From Thalassobacillus devorans MSP14 (GTDB lineage: Bacteria > Bacillota > Bacilli > Bacillales > Halobacillaceae), in contig NZ_KI543237.1 in assembly GCF_000496835.1 (NCBI RefSeq), forward strand, positions 846,641 to 910,640: a DNA stretch of 64,000 bases, in the 5' to 3' direction. The notes beneath the pieces are model-generated. The model saw nothing but the letters and a program-made list of their open reading frames with translations. It ran no database searches and was not told the origin of the DNA. Of this stretch, positions 34,930 through 44,856 are shown piece by piece. Position 1 is the first letter of the stretch, and every line of letters begins with the position of its first letter. The position numbers were made by a program, and so were the translations under genes.

Positions 34930-35125
34930 TTATATGGCAAAGGGCGTAGGGGAATGGCGAGACTCCTGTGGGAAATGCGATGTTAGATGAGACCCCACAG
35001 AGCGTCAGCTCGAGGAGGCTCATCACTCGCCCACGGAAAGCGAGTTGTTCCCCTACGCCCTTCTCCTCTTACAATATCTCGAAATCAAGTCTTCGACTTT
35101 TCGGCCCTATAATTGAATAAGTCTC
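34930..35125. repeat. Composite palindromic repeat, copy C
   Basis: The outer arms AAGGGCGTAGGGGAA (34940-34954) and TTCCCCTACGCCCTT (35048-35062) are a perfect 15-bp inverted repeat. Inside are the shared boxes GAGACTCCTGTGGGA and CCACGGAAAGCGAG and an inner hairpin around CTCGAGGAG. The right tail (35076-35122) is the reverse complement of the left tail of copies A and D, so this copy is inverted relative to them. It fills most of the gene-free stretch 34768-35160. Confidence 0.88.
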
Positions 35126-35160
35126 TTATGAAAACTCAATAACAACGTTTAACCGAGCCT

Positions 35161-36720
35161 TTAGAGTAGATATGGTCCAATGAATACAGTTACGAGCAAG
35201 AGGTGAATACCTACAAAATAAGTGAATTTCATTGGGATTCCCCAATCTTTCCACTTTCCTTCCCGCTCCATCAGCAGATAAGCAATTACTGCAAAAACTG
35301 TTAGTAACAACCAGGTACTACCTTGAAAATTCAAGTATTCCGGCATCCTGGACATCAGCTTTTCAGAAAATAACATGTCATTCCATAATAGTGCCGATAA
35401 TATATATAGCGCCAGTGCTGTGTGCATCACCCATTTCTTTCCTTCTTCAACCACTCCTCCGAAAGCACCCATCATTAAGAAAATAAACAGAAATGGCCAA
35501 ATATACCACATGAAAGTGATGAAAAAAGTAAACGGCGCGTATGAAAACATTCCCATTGTCTTACCCAGAGCGCTGATAAAATCAGCCTGTTTGTATCCTT
35601 CTGCTTTTGATATCAACACTTCCTCCCGGGAGGCGACATTGATTTCATTCGTTTCTCCCTTCGTATCCATCCATAGGACAGCCTCCCCTCCTACCCGTAT
35701 TGGATTTACGGAACGCCCCGGTGTATTACTAAACCTGGTCGTCACCACTTGATTTTCATGGATTTTCAGCTCATACACATTGAATGCGGGAGTGTCTTTG
35801 TAGGTGGTCCTGGTTGCCCCGTGGGCAGCAAATAAAACGCTAGCACCGTTTTCATTCAGAGAAAGCTGCAAATTACTCCATTCTTTCAAACTCCCATGCC
35901 CAAAGGGGTCCTCTGCCTCTAAAGAATGTAAAGAAAGATCGTTCCCCTTTAAGTCCTCTGCTGCATAATAATAATAATACTTGGGATTACCCGAAACGCT
36001 TTGCTTTTGAAGCGTACCAATCATCAGGCCAAGATTCCTGCCCTGAACATCAAAGGCCACTTCTCTTACAGTTTCTCCTGATTTTACAGGGAAAGACTTT
36101 TCTGTTAGTAATTCCAGATTGTGCTGTTCTCCCATTTGATAAACTTTCAAATCGGACGAACTGTTTCCAGGAGTTACAGTAAGGATATGTAGACCAGCAG
36201 ACGTTTCCTTTACATGGACATCCGCACGATTATTATCTAATTCTAAAATATTTTCAGATTGCAAGGTATCGGGATCAAGGTGAAATAATCGATTTTCCTG
36301 TAAGTAAACTACATGATTCTGTGTAGGAAAAAATCCATCAATTTCTGTCAGTTTCTCCCCCTCTTCCCCATGAAAAAGGGCTTGTGAATCCGTATAGAGC
36401 AGCGTTTCGCCATTGTTAAAAACCCGGGAAAACTTCTGATAGTCGATCGCATATGGACGCTCCGACTGCATCTCCCACTTCTTATCGTAAGTCCTTTCGA
36501 TCAATGATTCTTCATAAAAGTAGCTTACTATGTAACCATCATCCTTTTCGTATATAAAAGGGGTTGTTCTCAGAGAAGTCTCTCCGATTTTCCAGCTTCT
36601 GCTTATCCCCTCATCTGCAAGTTCTGTAACTTTTTGCAAATTTTCAAAAAATAACAAAGCTGTCCCTGCCAATAAAATAATGAGCGGAAATATCCAATAA
36701 CTTTTGTTCTTATACCACAT
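35161..36720 (-). CDS. Large membrane protein of unknown function with an extracellular beta-rich domain
   Basis: 519 residues; I recognise no family. One N-terminal helix (about 9-26) is followed by roughly 360 extracellular residues with regular beta-strand and turn patterns (WKIGETSLRTTPFIYEKDDGYIVSYF, LYTDSQALFHGEEGEKLTEIDGF, HVVYLQENRLFHLD) that suggest a propeller-like fold. About five helices end the chain (about 395-420, 430-450, 465-482 and two more). The anchored-propeller layout hints at sensing or binding at the surface. It is a single gene, with repeat C directly downstream. Confidence 0.75.
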   Translation of the reverse strand: MWYKNKSYWIFPLIILLAGTALLFFENLQKVTELADEGISRSWKIGETSLRTTPFIYEKDDGYIVSYFYEESLIERTYDKKWEMQSERPYAIDYQKFSRVFNNGETLLYTDSQALFHGEEGEKLTEIDGFFPTQNHVVYLQENRLFHLDPDTLQSENILELDNNRADVHVKETSAGLHILTVTPGNSSSDLKVYQMGEQHNLELLTEKSFPVKSGETVREVAFDVQGRNLGLMIGTLQKQSVSGNPKYYYYYAAEDLKGNDLSLHSLEAEDPFGHGSLKEWSNLQLSLNENGASVLFAAHGATRTTYKDTPAFNVYELKIHENQVVTTRFSNTPGRSVNPIRVGGEAVLWMDTKGETNEINVASREEVLISKAEGYKQADFISALGKTMGMFSYAPFTFFITFMWYIWPFLFIFLMMGAFGGVVEEGKKWVMHTALALYILSALLWNDMLFSEKLMSRMPEYLNFQGSTWLLLTVFAVIAYLLMEREGKWKDWGIPMKFTYFVGIHLLLVTVFIGPYLL

Positions 36721-36782
36721 CCAACCCGCACCTCCTACTACTATATTACACGAATGGAGTGGTAAAAAGTTTCAGAATATGT

Positions 36783-36811
36783 AAAAAAAGAAGGGGGATC
36801 CCCTTCTTTTT
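36783..36811 (-). terminator. Terminator of the OFA-family transporter gene
   Basis: Minus strand AAAAAGAAGGGG and CCCCTTCTTTTT pair across three to four bases, followed by T. Confidence 0.88.
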
Positions 36812-38057
36812 AAGCATTTGCCTTATTTTCTTTCCGCTTTTTTCTGATGTCTATCTTTGTCAAGATAGATACGATTAAAGCAATGACGAAAAAGCCAGCG
36901 AAGTAAAGCAAGCTGCTTTCATAGCTTCCTGTTGTATCTTTCATCCATGCAGCAAAAATAGGTCCGACTAAACCCGCCGCTGCCCATGCTGTCAGGAGAA
37001 ACCCGTGGATTGCTCCTAATTCTTTCGTACCAAACAAGTCGCCGATAAATGCAGGAAGTGTAGAAAACCCACCACCATAACATGTATAGATAACTGCAAG
37101 GAAAATTACGAATAAGGCAGTTACGGTTGTCCATGGCAAGAGGATGAATAATCCTATTTGCAGGATGAAGAAAATCAAATAAGTATTACTTCGTCCAATA
37201 TAGTCAGAGAGACTTGCCCAGCCAATTCTGCCTCCTCCATTGAAGATACCCATGACACCGACAAGGGTTGCAGCAGCTCCTGTACTCATTCCCACACTTT
37301 CAACTGCTAAAGGTTTCGCTGCAGAAATAACAGCGATTCCACAGGTCACGTTAATGAACAACATGATCCACAAATAATAAAAACGCTTTGTTTTGAGAGC
37401 TTCTCTCGCACTCAGGTAAGCAAGGTCTTTTTTATTCTCTTCTCCTGTATCACCTTCAAACCCTTCCGGCTTCCACCCCTCAGGTGGACGTTCGATATAC
37501 AAAGAGGATAAAATCATGATAATGAAATAGCTGATACCCAGAATATAAAAGGTCATAGCAATTCCTACTGAGTCAATTAGCAGGTCCATTACCGGACTTG
37601 CTATGGCAGCAGCAAAGCCAAAGCCCATGATCGCCATACCTGTCGCCAATCCGCGGCGATCCGGGAACCATTTAACCAAGGTAGATACCGGTGCAATATA
37701 CCCGACACCCAGGCCTACCCCGCCTAATACGCCATAGAAGATATACAGGAGCCAAAGAGACCCCATCTGGACGGCAAAACCAGAACCGGCCACCCCAATT
37801 CCAAAAAAGATAGCTGCCGTGATCCCTGCAACCCGAGGACCATACTTTTCAACAAACCAGCCTAAAAAAGCTGCCGATAAGCCTAAAAATAAGATCGCAA
37901 GACTAAAGGTGAACTGAACTTGACTGGAGGACCAGCCAAACTTTTCACCTAAAGGTGTAGTGAAGTTGCTCCATGCATAGACGGATCCAATCGAAATATG
38001 GATGCCAACTGCACACAAAGCAATTAACCAGCGGTTCTTTACTTTTTGATTCGACAT
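36810..38057 (-). CDS. OFA-family major facilitator transporter (oxalate/formate antiporter-like)
   Basis: 415 residues, 12 membrane helices. The N-terminus RWLIALCAVGIHISIGSVYAWSNFTTPL and the GGVGLGVGYIAPVSTLVKWFPDRRGLATG stretch are typical of OFA transporters. The central loop (PPEGWKPEGFEGDTGEENKKD) separates the halves. Members carry monocarboxylates or exchange oxalate and formate; the substrate cannot be assigned. A single gene behind a gap of about 230 bases. Confidence 0.88.
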   Translation of the reverse strand: MSNQKVKNRWLIALCAVGIHISIGSVYAWSNFTTPLGEKFGWSSSQVQFTFSLAILFLGLSAAFLGWFVEKYGPRVAGITAAIFFGIGVAGSGFAVQMGSLWLLYIFYGVLGGVGLGVGYIAPVSTLVKWFPDRRGLATGMAIMGFGFAAAIASPVMDLLIDSVGIAMTFYILGISYFIIMILSSLYIERPPEGWKPEGFEGDTGEENKKDLAYLSAREALKTKRFYYLWIMLFINVTCGIAVISAAKPLAVESVGMSTGAAATLVGVMGIFNGGGRIGWASLSDYIGRSNTYLIFFILQIGLFILLPWTTVTALFVIFLAVIYTCYGGGFSTLPAFIGDLFGTKELGAIHGFLLTAWAAAGLVGPIFAAWMKDTTGSYESSLLYFAGFFVIALIVSILTKIDIRKKRKENKANA

Positions 38058-38205
38058 TTCAAACCCTCCGTCAAAATTTCAGAAATATGGTACAGACAAC
38101 TAATATCGCCATTTCCCTTATCCGCTTTCACAAAACTTGAAATTCACAAAAAGTTCATATTTAGTAGTGAGCTTAAAATTATCCTTCCCTAATTTTTTTT
38201 GGATA

Positions 38206-38230
38206 TAAAAAAAGACGCAAATGATGCGTC
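38206..38230 (-). terminator. Terminator of the nuclease-helicase gene
   Basis: Minus strand GACGCA and TGCGTC pair across five bases, followed by a run of seven T. Confidence 0.88.
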
Positions 38231-38288
38231 AATTTTTTACGTAATTCTACAACCTGTATTATTTCCCCGGAAATAATGACGAATTTCC

Positions 38289-40580
38289 TCATTTGTTGAC
38301 ATTATAATGAGACCATTCAGACGGAAATAAACTTAAATATTTATTAGTAAGGAAACGGTCATCCACTAATAGGATGCTGCCATGGTCCTCCTCTGACCGG
38401 ATCAACCTTCCTCCAGCCTGAAGTACTTTGTTCATACCAGGATACACATAAGCATAATCATAGCCATTTTTACCTTTTTTATCGAAGTAATTCTTTATTA
38501 AATCACGTTCCATACTTCTAGGGGCCAATCCTATTCCTACGATTGCAACACCGTTCAAACGATCTCCTCGTAAATCCACCCCTTCAGAAAACACCCCACC
38601 CAGCACAGCAAAGCCAATAAGCTTCTGGTCTTCTCCTTCTTGAAAACTTCCCAGAAAGTCATCACGTTCTTGCTCCGTCATCCCTTGGCTTTGGATAATG
38701 GAACGAAACTTCCTCCCTTGCTTATTCTGTTTTAACCACTCTGAATAAACGTGTTCCATATAATGATAAGAAGGAAAAAAGAATAAATGATTCCCTTTCA
38801 CTCTTTCAGCCATATCATATAAACTTTCTGCCAACTGAACGCTGGTCTCTTCCCGATCTTTATACCTGGTCGACAACGGCCGAACAGTAATGTCTACCTG
38901 GTTATAGTCGTATGGGGAACCTAATTGCAGGATATAATCTTCCTTTTTTCCTCCCAGCATATCCTTATAATATGGGAAAGGGGATAAGGTTGCAGAAAAA
39001 AACACAGAAGCCCCATATTGTTTACTGACCTCGTTAAGTAAATAAGAAGGATCGACACAATACAAACGCAGGGCTACATTATTTTGTTCAATGCTGCCAT
39101 AGATTACATAATGATCATCTACCAGCTGAAGTATTTTCAGAAAGTTTTGAGCTTCAAAATAAGTTTCGAGCAGCAAGTCGTTTTGTTCTCTTTCCGGTTT
39201 CTCCCTTAATTCCTGTTCTGCTTTTGCTACGAAGTGATCGACTGCTTCTTCCATCATTCCCGGTACTTCTTCCATTACAAAGTTTTGGTGTTTTTTATGG
39301 TCAGCAAAGAGCGTTTCATAAGCTGCCACCACATAATCTATTGCTTCCGACAGCTCTCCCCCTGCATAAAGCTCCTTTAAATCATTAAAGGCACCACTGG
39401 TCAGGTCAGCAGAAAACATCCCCCGGGACCTTTCGACAAGGTTATGCGCTTCATCTACAAGTAAAGCTGTTTGCTTCCTGTCTTCGTTTACCATCCTTTT
39501 CAAGGAAACCCTTGGGTCGAAAATATAGTTATAATCACCAATGACCACATCAACGATATAAGCGAGGTCGAGTGAAAACTCGAAGGGACAGACCCGGTGT
39601 TTTCTTGCGTATTCCTCGATCACTCCCCGGGTCATCCGGGTTTCAGTCCTTAAAATATCAATAATTGCGCCATTCACTCTGTCATAATATCCATCTGCGA
39701 ATTCGCAGTATTCAGGCTGGCAGATCGTCTCTTCCTGAAAGCATATTTTATCCTTGGCCGTCAGTGTAACCGACCTTAGGCGCAGCCCGCTTTCTTCCAT
39801 TAAAGCTAACGCTTCCTCAGCTGTCATCCGGGTGATCGTCTTTGCAGTAAGGTAAAACAGGCGCTCTGTCTCTGTATCGCCCATCGCTTTTACTGCAGGA
39901 AAAAGAGTAGAGATCGTTTTCCCGATACCTGTCGGAGCCTGTCCAAATAAGTTCCGTTCTTCTTTGATTGTCTTGTATACGGCCCCTGCCAACTTACGCT
40001 GACCAGGCCGATACGAAGAAAACGGAAAATTCAATTCAGTGATGCTGTGATGCTTCTCTTCTCTGATATTGGCGAGAATCCGCGCATAGGAAGTGTATGC
40101 AGCAATGGTTTCCTCCATAAAGTCTGCAAGGTCTTCAAATGAGCAGGTTTGTATGAATCGCTTCTTTTCTTTAGTAGTTTTTTGCACATAAGTCAACTGG
40201 ACTTTTATCTCTTTCAGTTGATGATCCAGTGCGTAGATATACGCATACCCCTTCGCCTGCGCCCAATATACAGGGAAGCTATCAATTGTTAATTCTTCAA
40301 GCGGCATGGATGTTGACTTGATCTCATCGATGACAACACTTGTTTCAGTTTTCAACAAACCGTCACAACGCCCATGAACTATGATTTTCATACCTTCTTG
40401 TTGGAATTCTGTCTTTAAAAAGACCTCTTTCTCATCCTGATCCTTATACTCCCGCTGGATATGCTGGTGAATGATCGTTCCTTCCATAAGGGAACTGCTC
40501 GAACGAAAACGGTTATCAATGTCTCCTCCACGATAGACATATTCAACGAGGGAGCGGATAGATATCTTCATTTCTTTCAT
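38289..40580 (-). CDS. Fusion of a RecB/Cas4-like nuclease and an XPD/DinG-type Fe-S helicase
   Basis: 763 residues from ATG at 40580 (after AGGGTG). Residues 1-120 form a PD-(D/E)XK nuclease: H38, D73 in GRCDGLL, E86-x-K88 in IDEIKST and Q108-x3-Y112 are in place, so activity is expected. Residues 185-763 form a superfamily 2 helicase: Walker A APTGIGKT (215-222), four Fe-S cysteines (C280, C287, C292, C331), DEAH box LLVDEAHN and the final GGRLIRSEEDHG motif. Relatives unwind 5'-tailed DNA in repair. No CRISPR array or cas gene is near. Single gene with its own terminator. Confidence 0.9.
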   Translation of the reverse strand: MKEMKISIRSLVEYVYRGGDIDNRFRSSSSLMEGTIIHQHIQREYKDQDEKEVFLKTEFQQEGMKIIVHGRCDGLLKTETSVVIDEIKSTSMPLEELTIDSFPVYWAQAKGYAYIYALDHQLKEIKVQLTYVQKTTKEKKRFIQTCSFEDLADFMEETIAAYTSYARILANIREEKHHSITELNFPFSSYRPGQRKLAGAVYKTIKEERNLFGQAPTGIGKTISTLFPAVKAMGDTETERLFYLTAKTITRMTAEEALALMEESGLRLRSVTLTAKDKICFQEETICQPEYCEFADGYYDRVNGAIIDILRTETRMTRGVIEEYARKHRVCPFEFSLDLAYIVDVVIGDYNYIFDPRVSLKRMVNEDRKQTALLVDEAHNLVERSRGMFSADLTSGAFNDLKELYAGGELSEAIDYVVAAYETLFADHKKHQNFVMEEVPGMMEEAVDHFVAKAEQELREKPEREQNDLLLETYFEAQNFLKILQLVDDHYVIYGSIEQNNVALRLYCVDPSYLLNEVSKQYGASVFFSATLSPFPYYKDMLGGKKEDYILQLGSPYDYNQVDITVRPLSTRYKDREETSVQLAESLYDMAERVKGNHLFFFPSYHYMEHVYSEWLKQNKQGRKFRSIIQSQGMTEQERDDFLGSFQEGEDQKLIGFAVLGGVFSEGVDLRGDRLNGVAIVGIGLAPRSMERDLIKNYFDKKGKNGYDYAYVYPGMNKVLQAGGRLIRSEEDHGSILLVDDRFLTNKYLSLFPSEWSHYNVNK

Positions 40581-40764
40581 GATATTTTCACCCTCAATTA
40601 TCATTAAATCCTTGGCCACGGACAATTTGTCAGCATTAAAACCGAAACATGTATAATAAACGTTTGTCTATTAGAATATTACTGTAATAAGGAAACAAAA
40701 TAATTTCCACAAACCAGTGGTAAAGCATATAATATAGGAAAACAAACAATACAGGTGTGATACT

Positions 40765-41685
40765 GTGAAAAACAAATCATTTTTTCTTATAATCACGGCC
40801 ATCATTCTAGTGACAGGCCTTTTTATTATAGCAATTTCACAAGAACAGCCTGCTACTAATAATGATACGGCTCAAACGCCCCAAGAGCAAGCAGACGATA
40901 CAACAGCACTCGAGGAGAATGAAGATCTCCCGGAAAACAGCGATACACCTGAGGAAGAAGATAAAACGCTTGGTGAGGATATAAAAGACTCGTTTACCAA
41001 CGCTCTTGAAAACGCAGTAGGATTGTTCCTTAAAAAAGACCTGAAAATAGTAGCAATAGGGGATTCCCTGACCCAGGGAGTCGGGGATGATACCGGGAAT
41101 GGCGGCTATGTTGGTATTCTGGAAGAGAATTTACAGAATGCAGAGCTTTATCCTAACCTGAAAATAGAGAATTATGGGAAGCGCGGCAATCGTACGGATC
41201 AGCTGATCAAACGTATGAAGACGGAGGAAATATCCAATTCCCTTGAAGATGCGGACATTGTTTTAATCACAATCGGAGCCAATGATGTCATGAAAGTCAT
41301 CAAAGATAACTTCCAAAATTTGGACTATCAGGATTTTGTAGAAGTTCAGGATCAATATAGACAGAATTTAGAAGAAATATTTCAAATAATACTGGAAAAA
41401 AACCCGGATGCCAGCATTTATCATTTAGGTCTATTCAACCCATTTGAAGGCTATTTCACTAATATCCCTGAAATGGGGCGAATCATGAGCGATTGGAATC
41501 AAATCGGCATTGAAGTATCAGAAGAATATGATGCAGTTACATTTATCCCTATTGAGGATCTCTTTACAAATGCAGAGGAAAGGCTGTTGTGGGAAGATCA
41601 TTTCCATCCGAATAAAAAAGGATATAAACTTATTGCCGAGCGCGTGTTAGAATATATAAGACCAGATATTGAGCAAAAGCAATGA
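40765..41685 (+). CDS. ypmR: SGNH/GDSL hydrolase, YpmR-like, membrane-anchored
   Basis: 306 residues from GTG (AGGTGTG 5 bases upstream). One N-terminal membrane helix (5-23) is followed by an acidic, Gln/Glu-rich linker (25-70) and an SGNH hydrolase domain: block I GDSLTQG with the nucleophile Ser, block II NYGKRGNRTDQL, block III GANDV and block V DHFHPN. It acts outside the membrane on an unknown acyl or acetyl ester. It precedes ypmS by 36 bases, the same pairing as in B. subtilis. Confidence 0.9.
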   Translation: MKNKSFFLIITAIILVTGLFIIAISQEQPATNNDTAQTPQEQADDTTALEENEDLPENSDTPEEEDKTLGEDIKDSFTNALENAVGLFLKKDLKIVAIGDSLTQGVGDDTGNGGYVGILEENLQNAELYPNLKIENYGKRGNRTDQLIKRMKTEEISNSLEDADIVLITIGANDVMKVIKDNFQNLDYQDFVEVQDQYRQNLEEIFQIILEKNPDASIYHLGLFNPFEGYFTNIPEMGRIMSDWNQIGIEVSEEYDAVTFIPIEDLFTNAEERLLWEDHFHPNKKGYKLIAERVLEYIRPDIEQKQ

Positions 41686-41721
41686 CACGGTTGAAATTCA
41701 TAATTTATCAGGTGGAATGAT

Positions 41722-42354
41722 ATGAAATTTATAGACTTCAAAAATAAATGGAAAGTATTATTCTTAGCACTCGCAGCTCTGAACATTGGGATCATTATAT
41801 GGATATTAGCTTTGATTTTTTTACCTACTTCCTATACGATCGTCAATGTTGAGGATCAACAGAAAACGGAAGAAGCAGAATTTACAATTGTCTCGACCAA
41901 AGAAAACCTTGAACAGCTCGTCAATGAGTTCTTAAGTCAGCTGCCAAGCGATGATGACTTGAACTACTCCGTGTCATTAGAGCGCAACGTCGAATTGAAA
42001 GGCAACATCAAAGCATTCGACCAAAAAATACCATTGAAAATGAACTTTGAGCCTATTGTTCAGGAAAATGGAGATGTCGTTCTTCAGCAGGAGGGAATAT
42101 CACTCGGAAAGCTGCCGCTTCCCAATAAAAAAGTATTAGAGTATGTCAATAAGAGTTTCGATCTTCCTGAATGGGTTATCATAAACCCGAACGAGGAAAC
42201 CATTTATGTAGCAGTCACTGAGATGAAACCCGCCAGCAATTTCGACCTCCGGGTAGATCGTTTTAATCTGAAAACAAACCAGCTTGCCTTTAAGATCAGA
42301 GTCCCGAACCACAGCTTCCGGTTCGCACAGGAATTTGCAAAAGAGAATTTTTAA
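41722..42354 (+). CDS. ypmS: DUF2140 protein YpmS
   Basis: 210 residues. N-terminal membrane helix (about 12-34), then an extracellular domain with the DUF2140 pattern: TKENLEQLVNEFL, VELKGNIKAFDQKIPLKMNFEP, GISLGKLPLPNKKVLEYVNKSFDLPEWV and the end RVDRFNLKTNQLAFKI. Function unknown; conserved next to YpmR in Bacillaceae, so the two probably act together at the cell surface. A strong terminator follows after four bases. Confidence 0.9.
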   Translation: MKFIDFKNKWKVLFLALAALNIGIIIWILALIFLPTSYTIVNVEDQQKTEEAEFTIVSTKENLEQLVNEFLSQLPSDDDLNYSVSLERNVELKGNIKAFDQKIPLKMNFEPIVQENGDVVLQQEGISLGKLPLPNKKVLEYVNKSFDLPEWVIINPNEETIYVAVTEMKPASNFDLRVDRFNLKTNQLAFKIRVPNHSFRFAQEFAKENF

Positions 42355-42358
42355 ACAA

Positions 42359-42388
42359 CCCCCCCTGTTTCCATGATAACAGGGGGGT
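42359..42388 (+). terminator. Terminator of ypmR-ypmS
   Basis: CCCCCCTGTT pairs with AACAGGGGGG across an eight-base loop; the T run after it is poor (TAATTTC) but the stem is very strong. It also stands at the 3' end of converging helD. Confidence 0.75.
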
Positions 42389-42392
42389 AATT

Positions 42393-44720
42393 TCATTCGT
42401 ATTCATATAAGTCTCTTGGTATCTGTTTTAAAAAGGGACTCATTTCTCCGATATAACAAATATCCAATTCATGCATAGCCCTTGTGCACGCAGTATAAAA
42501 CAGTTTACGTTCACTTTGATCGAAATAAGTGGATGCAGATGCATCCGGAATAATAACAGAATCAAATTCAATTCCTTTAGCCAAATAGACCGGCAAAACC
42601 ATTAAGCCTTTTTCAAATGGCTGTGATTCTTTATAGATAAAACGAAGTGAAAATTCACCTTCTAATTCAGATACAATCTCCTGACATTCCTCTTTAGTCC
42701 TTCCAAGAATCGCTATAGTTTCCTGTCCTTCCCGCTGTCGTTCTTTAATTATTTTCTTCAGCTGTTTTACCTGCTCTGTCTCCTTATGAAGACTATGGAG
42801 GCGTGGAAGCCTTCCATCTCGGTTAAACGCCTCAATTTCATGACCACCCGGAATCAGCTTGCTCGTAAAGTGGACAATCGGCTTTGTGGAACGATAACTG
42901 CGCATCAGCCGGATGCGCTTTACATTTTCATACCCGCCTGCGGCTTCAAGAATAGTTGGGGCCTCTCCCACATTGGCCAGGATCGCCTGGTTATAGTCCC
43001 CTAATAAAGTAAAGTGCGCATTAGGGAAAAGCTGCTGGATGAATTCAAATTGGAAGGGAGAATAATCCTGTGCTTCATCGATGAATACATATTGGATAAC
43101 AGGATTTATTTTTCTCCCTTCTATCTGATCCTGCAAATATAAATACGGCGTAATATCTTCTGCCGGAAGCTTTTTTGATTGGATAGCAGCAATAGTACTT
43201 TCCCCTATCTCTTTCCATTTCCCCGGATAATCTGCTGGTAAATCCTGTTCGAATAACCCTTGATATACCCTTTTCATATGAATAAACTTTAAGTTTTTGA
43301 TTTTATTACGTAATGGCCGAAGACTGCGATCGACGATCATTTTCGCCAGCATCTGCTCTTCCCTCTGATAATCATCAAACGTTTCCTCATTGAAACGCTG
43401 ATTCTTTTGCAGTTCTTTGAAGGCGTCCAGATAATCTTTTTTATCCATGAAAGAAGCTTCTTCCACCGGCCAGTCTTTCGTTAATTCTTCTTTAGCTAAA
43501 TCGTCTACCTTCGCTAACAGCCAATCCATCACCAGTTCTATTTTATTCGGAATCGACATGTTGGCATTTAACTGATAAAAATAATCGGTTATATCTTTTC
43601 CACTGACTATCGGTTCACCACGGAACTTGATATTGCGGAACTTCATCCCTTGTGTTGCGAGCTTACTGACATATTCATCTATCATCTTCTTGAAGGCCAG
43701 CTCAGCCTTATAATGAATCCCGTCAACCCTTGCCTCATAGTTGTTCGCCGACTGTGCTGTTAACAAATATTCCAACTGCTCGAATGGGGATTCCAATGTA
43801 TATTCATCATCCAGCCGTTGTGCGGCATATTCTTGAAATGTATTTTGGCGCATATTTTCTTCTCCGAGCTCAGGCAGAACGGAGGACACATAACTGATGA
43901 ACATTTGGTTCGGGGAAAACAGCAAAACCTGATCAGCCCGGATTGTTTTGCGGTAGCGATATAGCAAATAGGCAATACGCTGCATGGCAGCAGAAGTTTT
44001 CCCGCTTCCGGCAACACCCTGTACAACAAGCATGTTATTTTTTTCATATCGGATAATTTGATTTTGTTCTTTTTGTATTGTTGCTACGATACTTTTCATT
44101 TGAGAGGTTGCATTGCCGCCAAGTACCTGCTGCAGCAGTTCATCACCTATCGTCAGACCTGTATCAAACATTCCCGTGATTTTCCCATTTCTAATTATAA
44201 ATTGACGTTTGAGTTCCATCTCACCTTTAATCTTGCCTTCAGGCGTCTCGTAGTGTGCTGGTCCTGGGGAGTAGTCATAATACATGCTTGCAATAGGAGC
44301 ACGCCAATCATAAATGAGGAAGTCATCCTCATCCTTATCCATAAGGGAGCCGATACCAATATACACCGTTTCTTTTTGACCGCCTTGCTCGGTAAAATCG
44401 ATCCGACCGAAATATGGTGAGTCTTCCAGGCGACTGTAAAGTTTGATCGACTTATAAAATTGCCCGTGACTTCGCTCCCGTTCGGATAAAAGCTCTGCTT
44501 GCTGCTTTATACTGGCATAAGTCTCAATCACTTCGTCCGGTTCATCAATGTTGACGGTGACATCTTCCCAGAAATTTTTTCTTAAACTAATGATGTTTTC
44601 TTTTAGCTGCCCGGTGTTTTCTTCCAGTGATTGTCTCTTTGCCTGGATAAGCCCGGTGATCTCTTCGACACGGGCTTGTTCCTGCTTCCATACACGGGTA
44701 TTTTTATCCAATGGCTTCAC
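42393..44720 (-). CDS. helD: RNA polymerase recycling motor HelD
   Basis: 775 residues. The N-terminal helical arm (1-60, with a coiled coil) reaches into the polymerase in known structures. The UvrD-like ATPase has Walker A VVQGVAGSGKTSAAMQR, Walker B VFIDEAQDYSP, the LLGDYNQAI motif, MRSYRSTKPI and YTACTRAMHEL, split by an insertion typical of HelD. It strips stalled RNA polymerase from DNA with ATP and works with the delta subunit. Its neighbours cysK and a YvgT-like gene recall the yvgS-yvgT region of B. subtilis. Confidence 0.93.
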   Translation of the reverse strand: MKPLDKNTRVWKQEQARVEEITGLIQAKRQSLEENTGQLKENIISLRKNFWEDVTVNIDEPDEVIETYASIKQQAELLSERERSHGQFYKSIKLYSRLEDSPYFGRIDFTEQGGQKETVYIGIGSLMDKDEDDFLIYDWRAPIASMYYDYSPGPAHYETPEGKIKGEMELKRQFIIRNGKITGMFDTGLTIGDELLQQVLGGNATSQMKSIVATIQKEQNQIIRYEKNNMLVVQGVAGSGKTSAAMQRIAYLLYRYRKTIRADQVLLFSPNQMFISYVSSVLPELGEENMRQNTFQEYAAQRLDDEYTLESPFEQLEYLLTAQSANNYEARVDGIHYKAELAFKKMIDEYVSKLATQGMKFRNIKFRGEPIVSGKDITDYFYQLNANMSIPNKIELVMDWLLAKVDDLAKEELTKDWPVEEASFMDKKDYLDAFKELQKNQRFNEETFDDYQREEQMLAKMIVDRSLRPLRNKIKNLKFIHMKRVYQGLFEQDLPADYPGKWKEIGESTIAAIQSKKLPAEDITPYLYLQDQIEGRKINPVIQYVFIDEAQDYSPFQFEFIQQLFPNAHFTLLGDYNQAILANVGEAPTILEAAGGYENVKRIRLMRSYRSTKPIVHFTSKLIPGGHEIEAFNRDGRLPRLHSLHKETEQVKQLKKIIKERQREGQETIAILGRTKEECQEIVSELEGEFSLRFIYKESQPFEKGLMVLPVYLAKGIEFDSVIIPDASASTYFDQSERKLFYTACTRAMHELDICYIGEMSPFLKQIPRDLYEYE

Positions 44721-44745
44721 TCCCCATCTTTTCTATCTATTCCTG

Positions 44746-44774
44746 TTGACAACAGATGATTGATGTAGTAAAAT
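44746..44774 (+). promoter_or_regulatory. Sigma-A promoter reading toward cysK
   Basis: TTGACA, 17-base spacer, TAAAAT (44769-44774). The leader to cysK would be about 190 bases and contains a hairpin with a T run. Confidence 0.7.
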
Positions 44775-44856
44775 TATAATTGGGTAATTTTATAATTTTA
44801 CAATATATGAATAGACGTTTCTTATTCTACTATACGTTGAAAGAAGAAACAATATG

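Noticed and set aside
38289-40580. Cas4/Csf4-type CRISPR helicase or nuclease
   Set aside because: No cas1, cas2 or array in 64 kb; the domain order matches stand-alone nuclease-DinG proteins.
40581-40764. LexA (SOS) box before the nuclease-helicase gene
   Set aside because: I searched for CGAAC-N4-GTTCG-like palindromes and found only a poor AAACGTTTG match.
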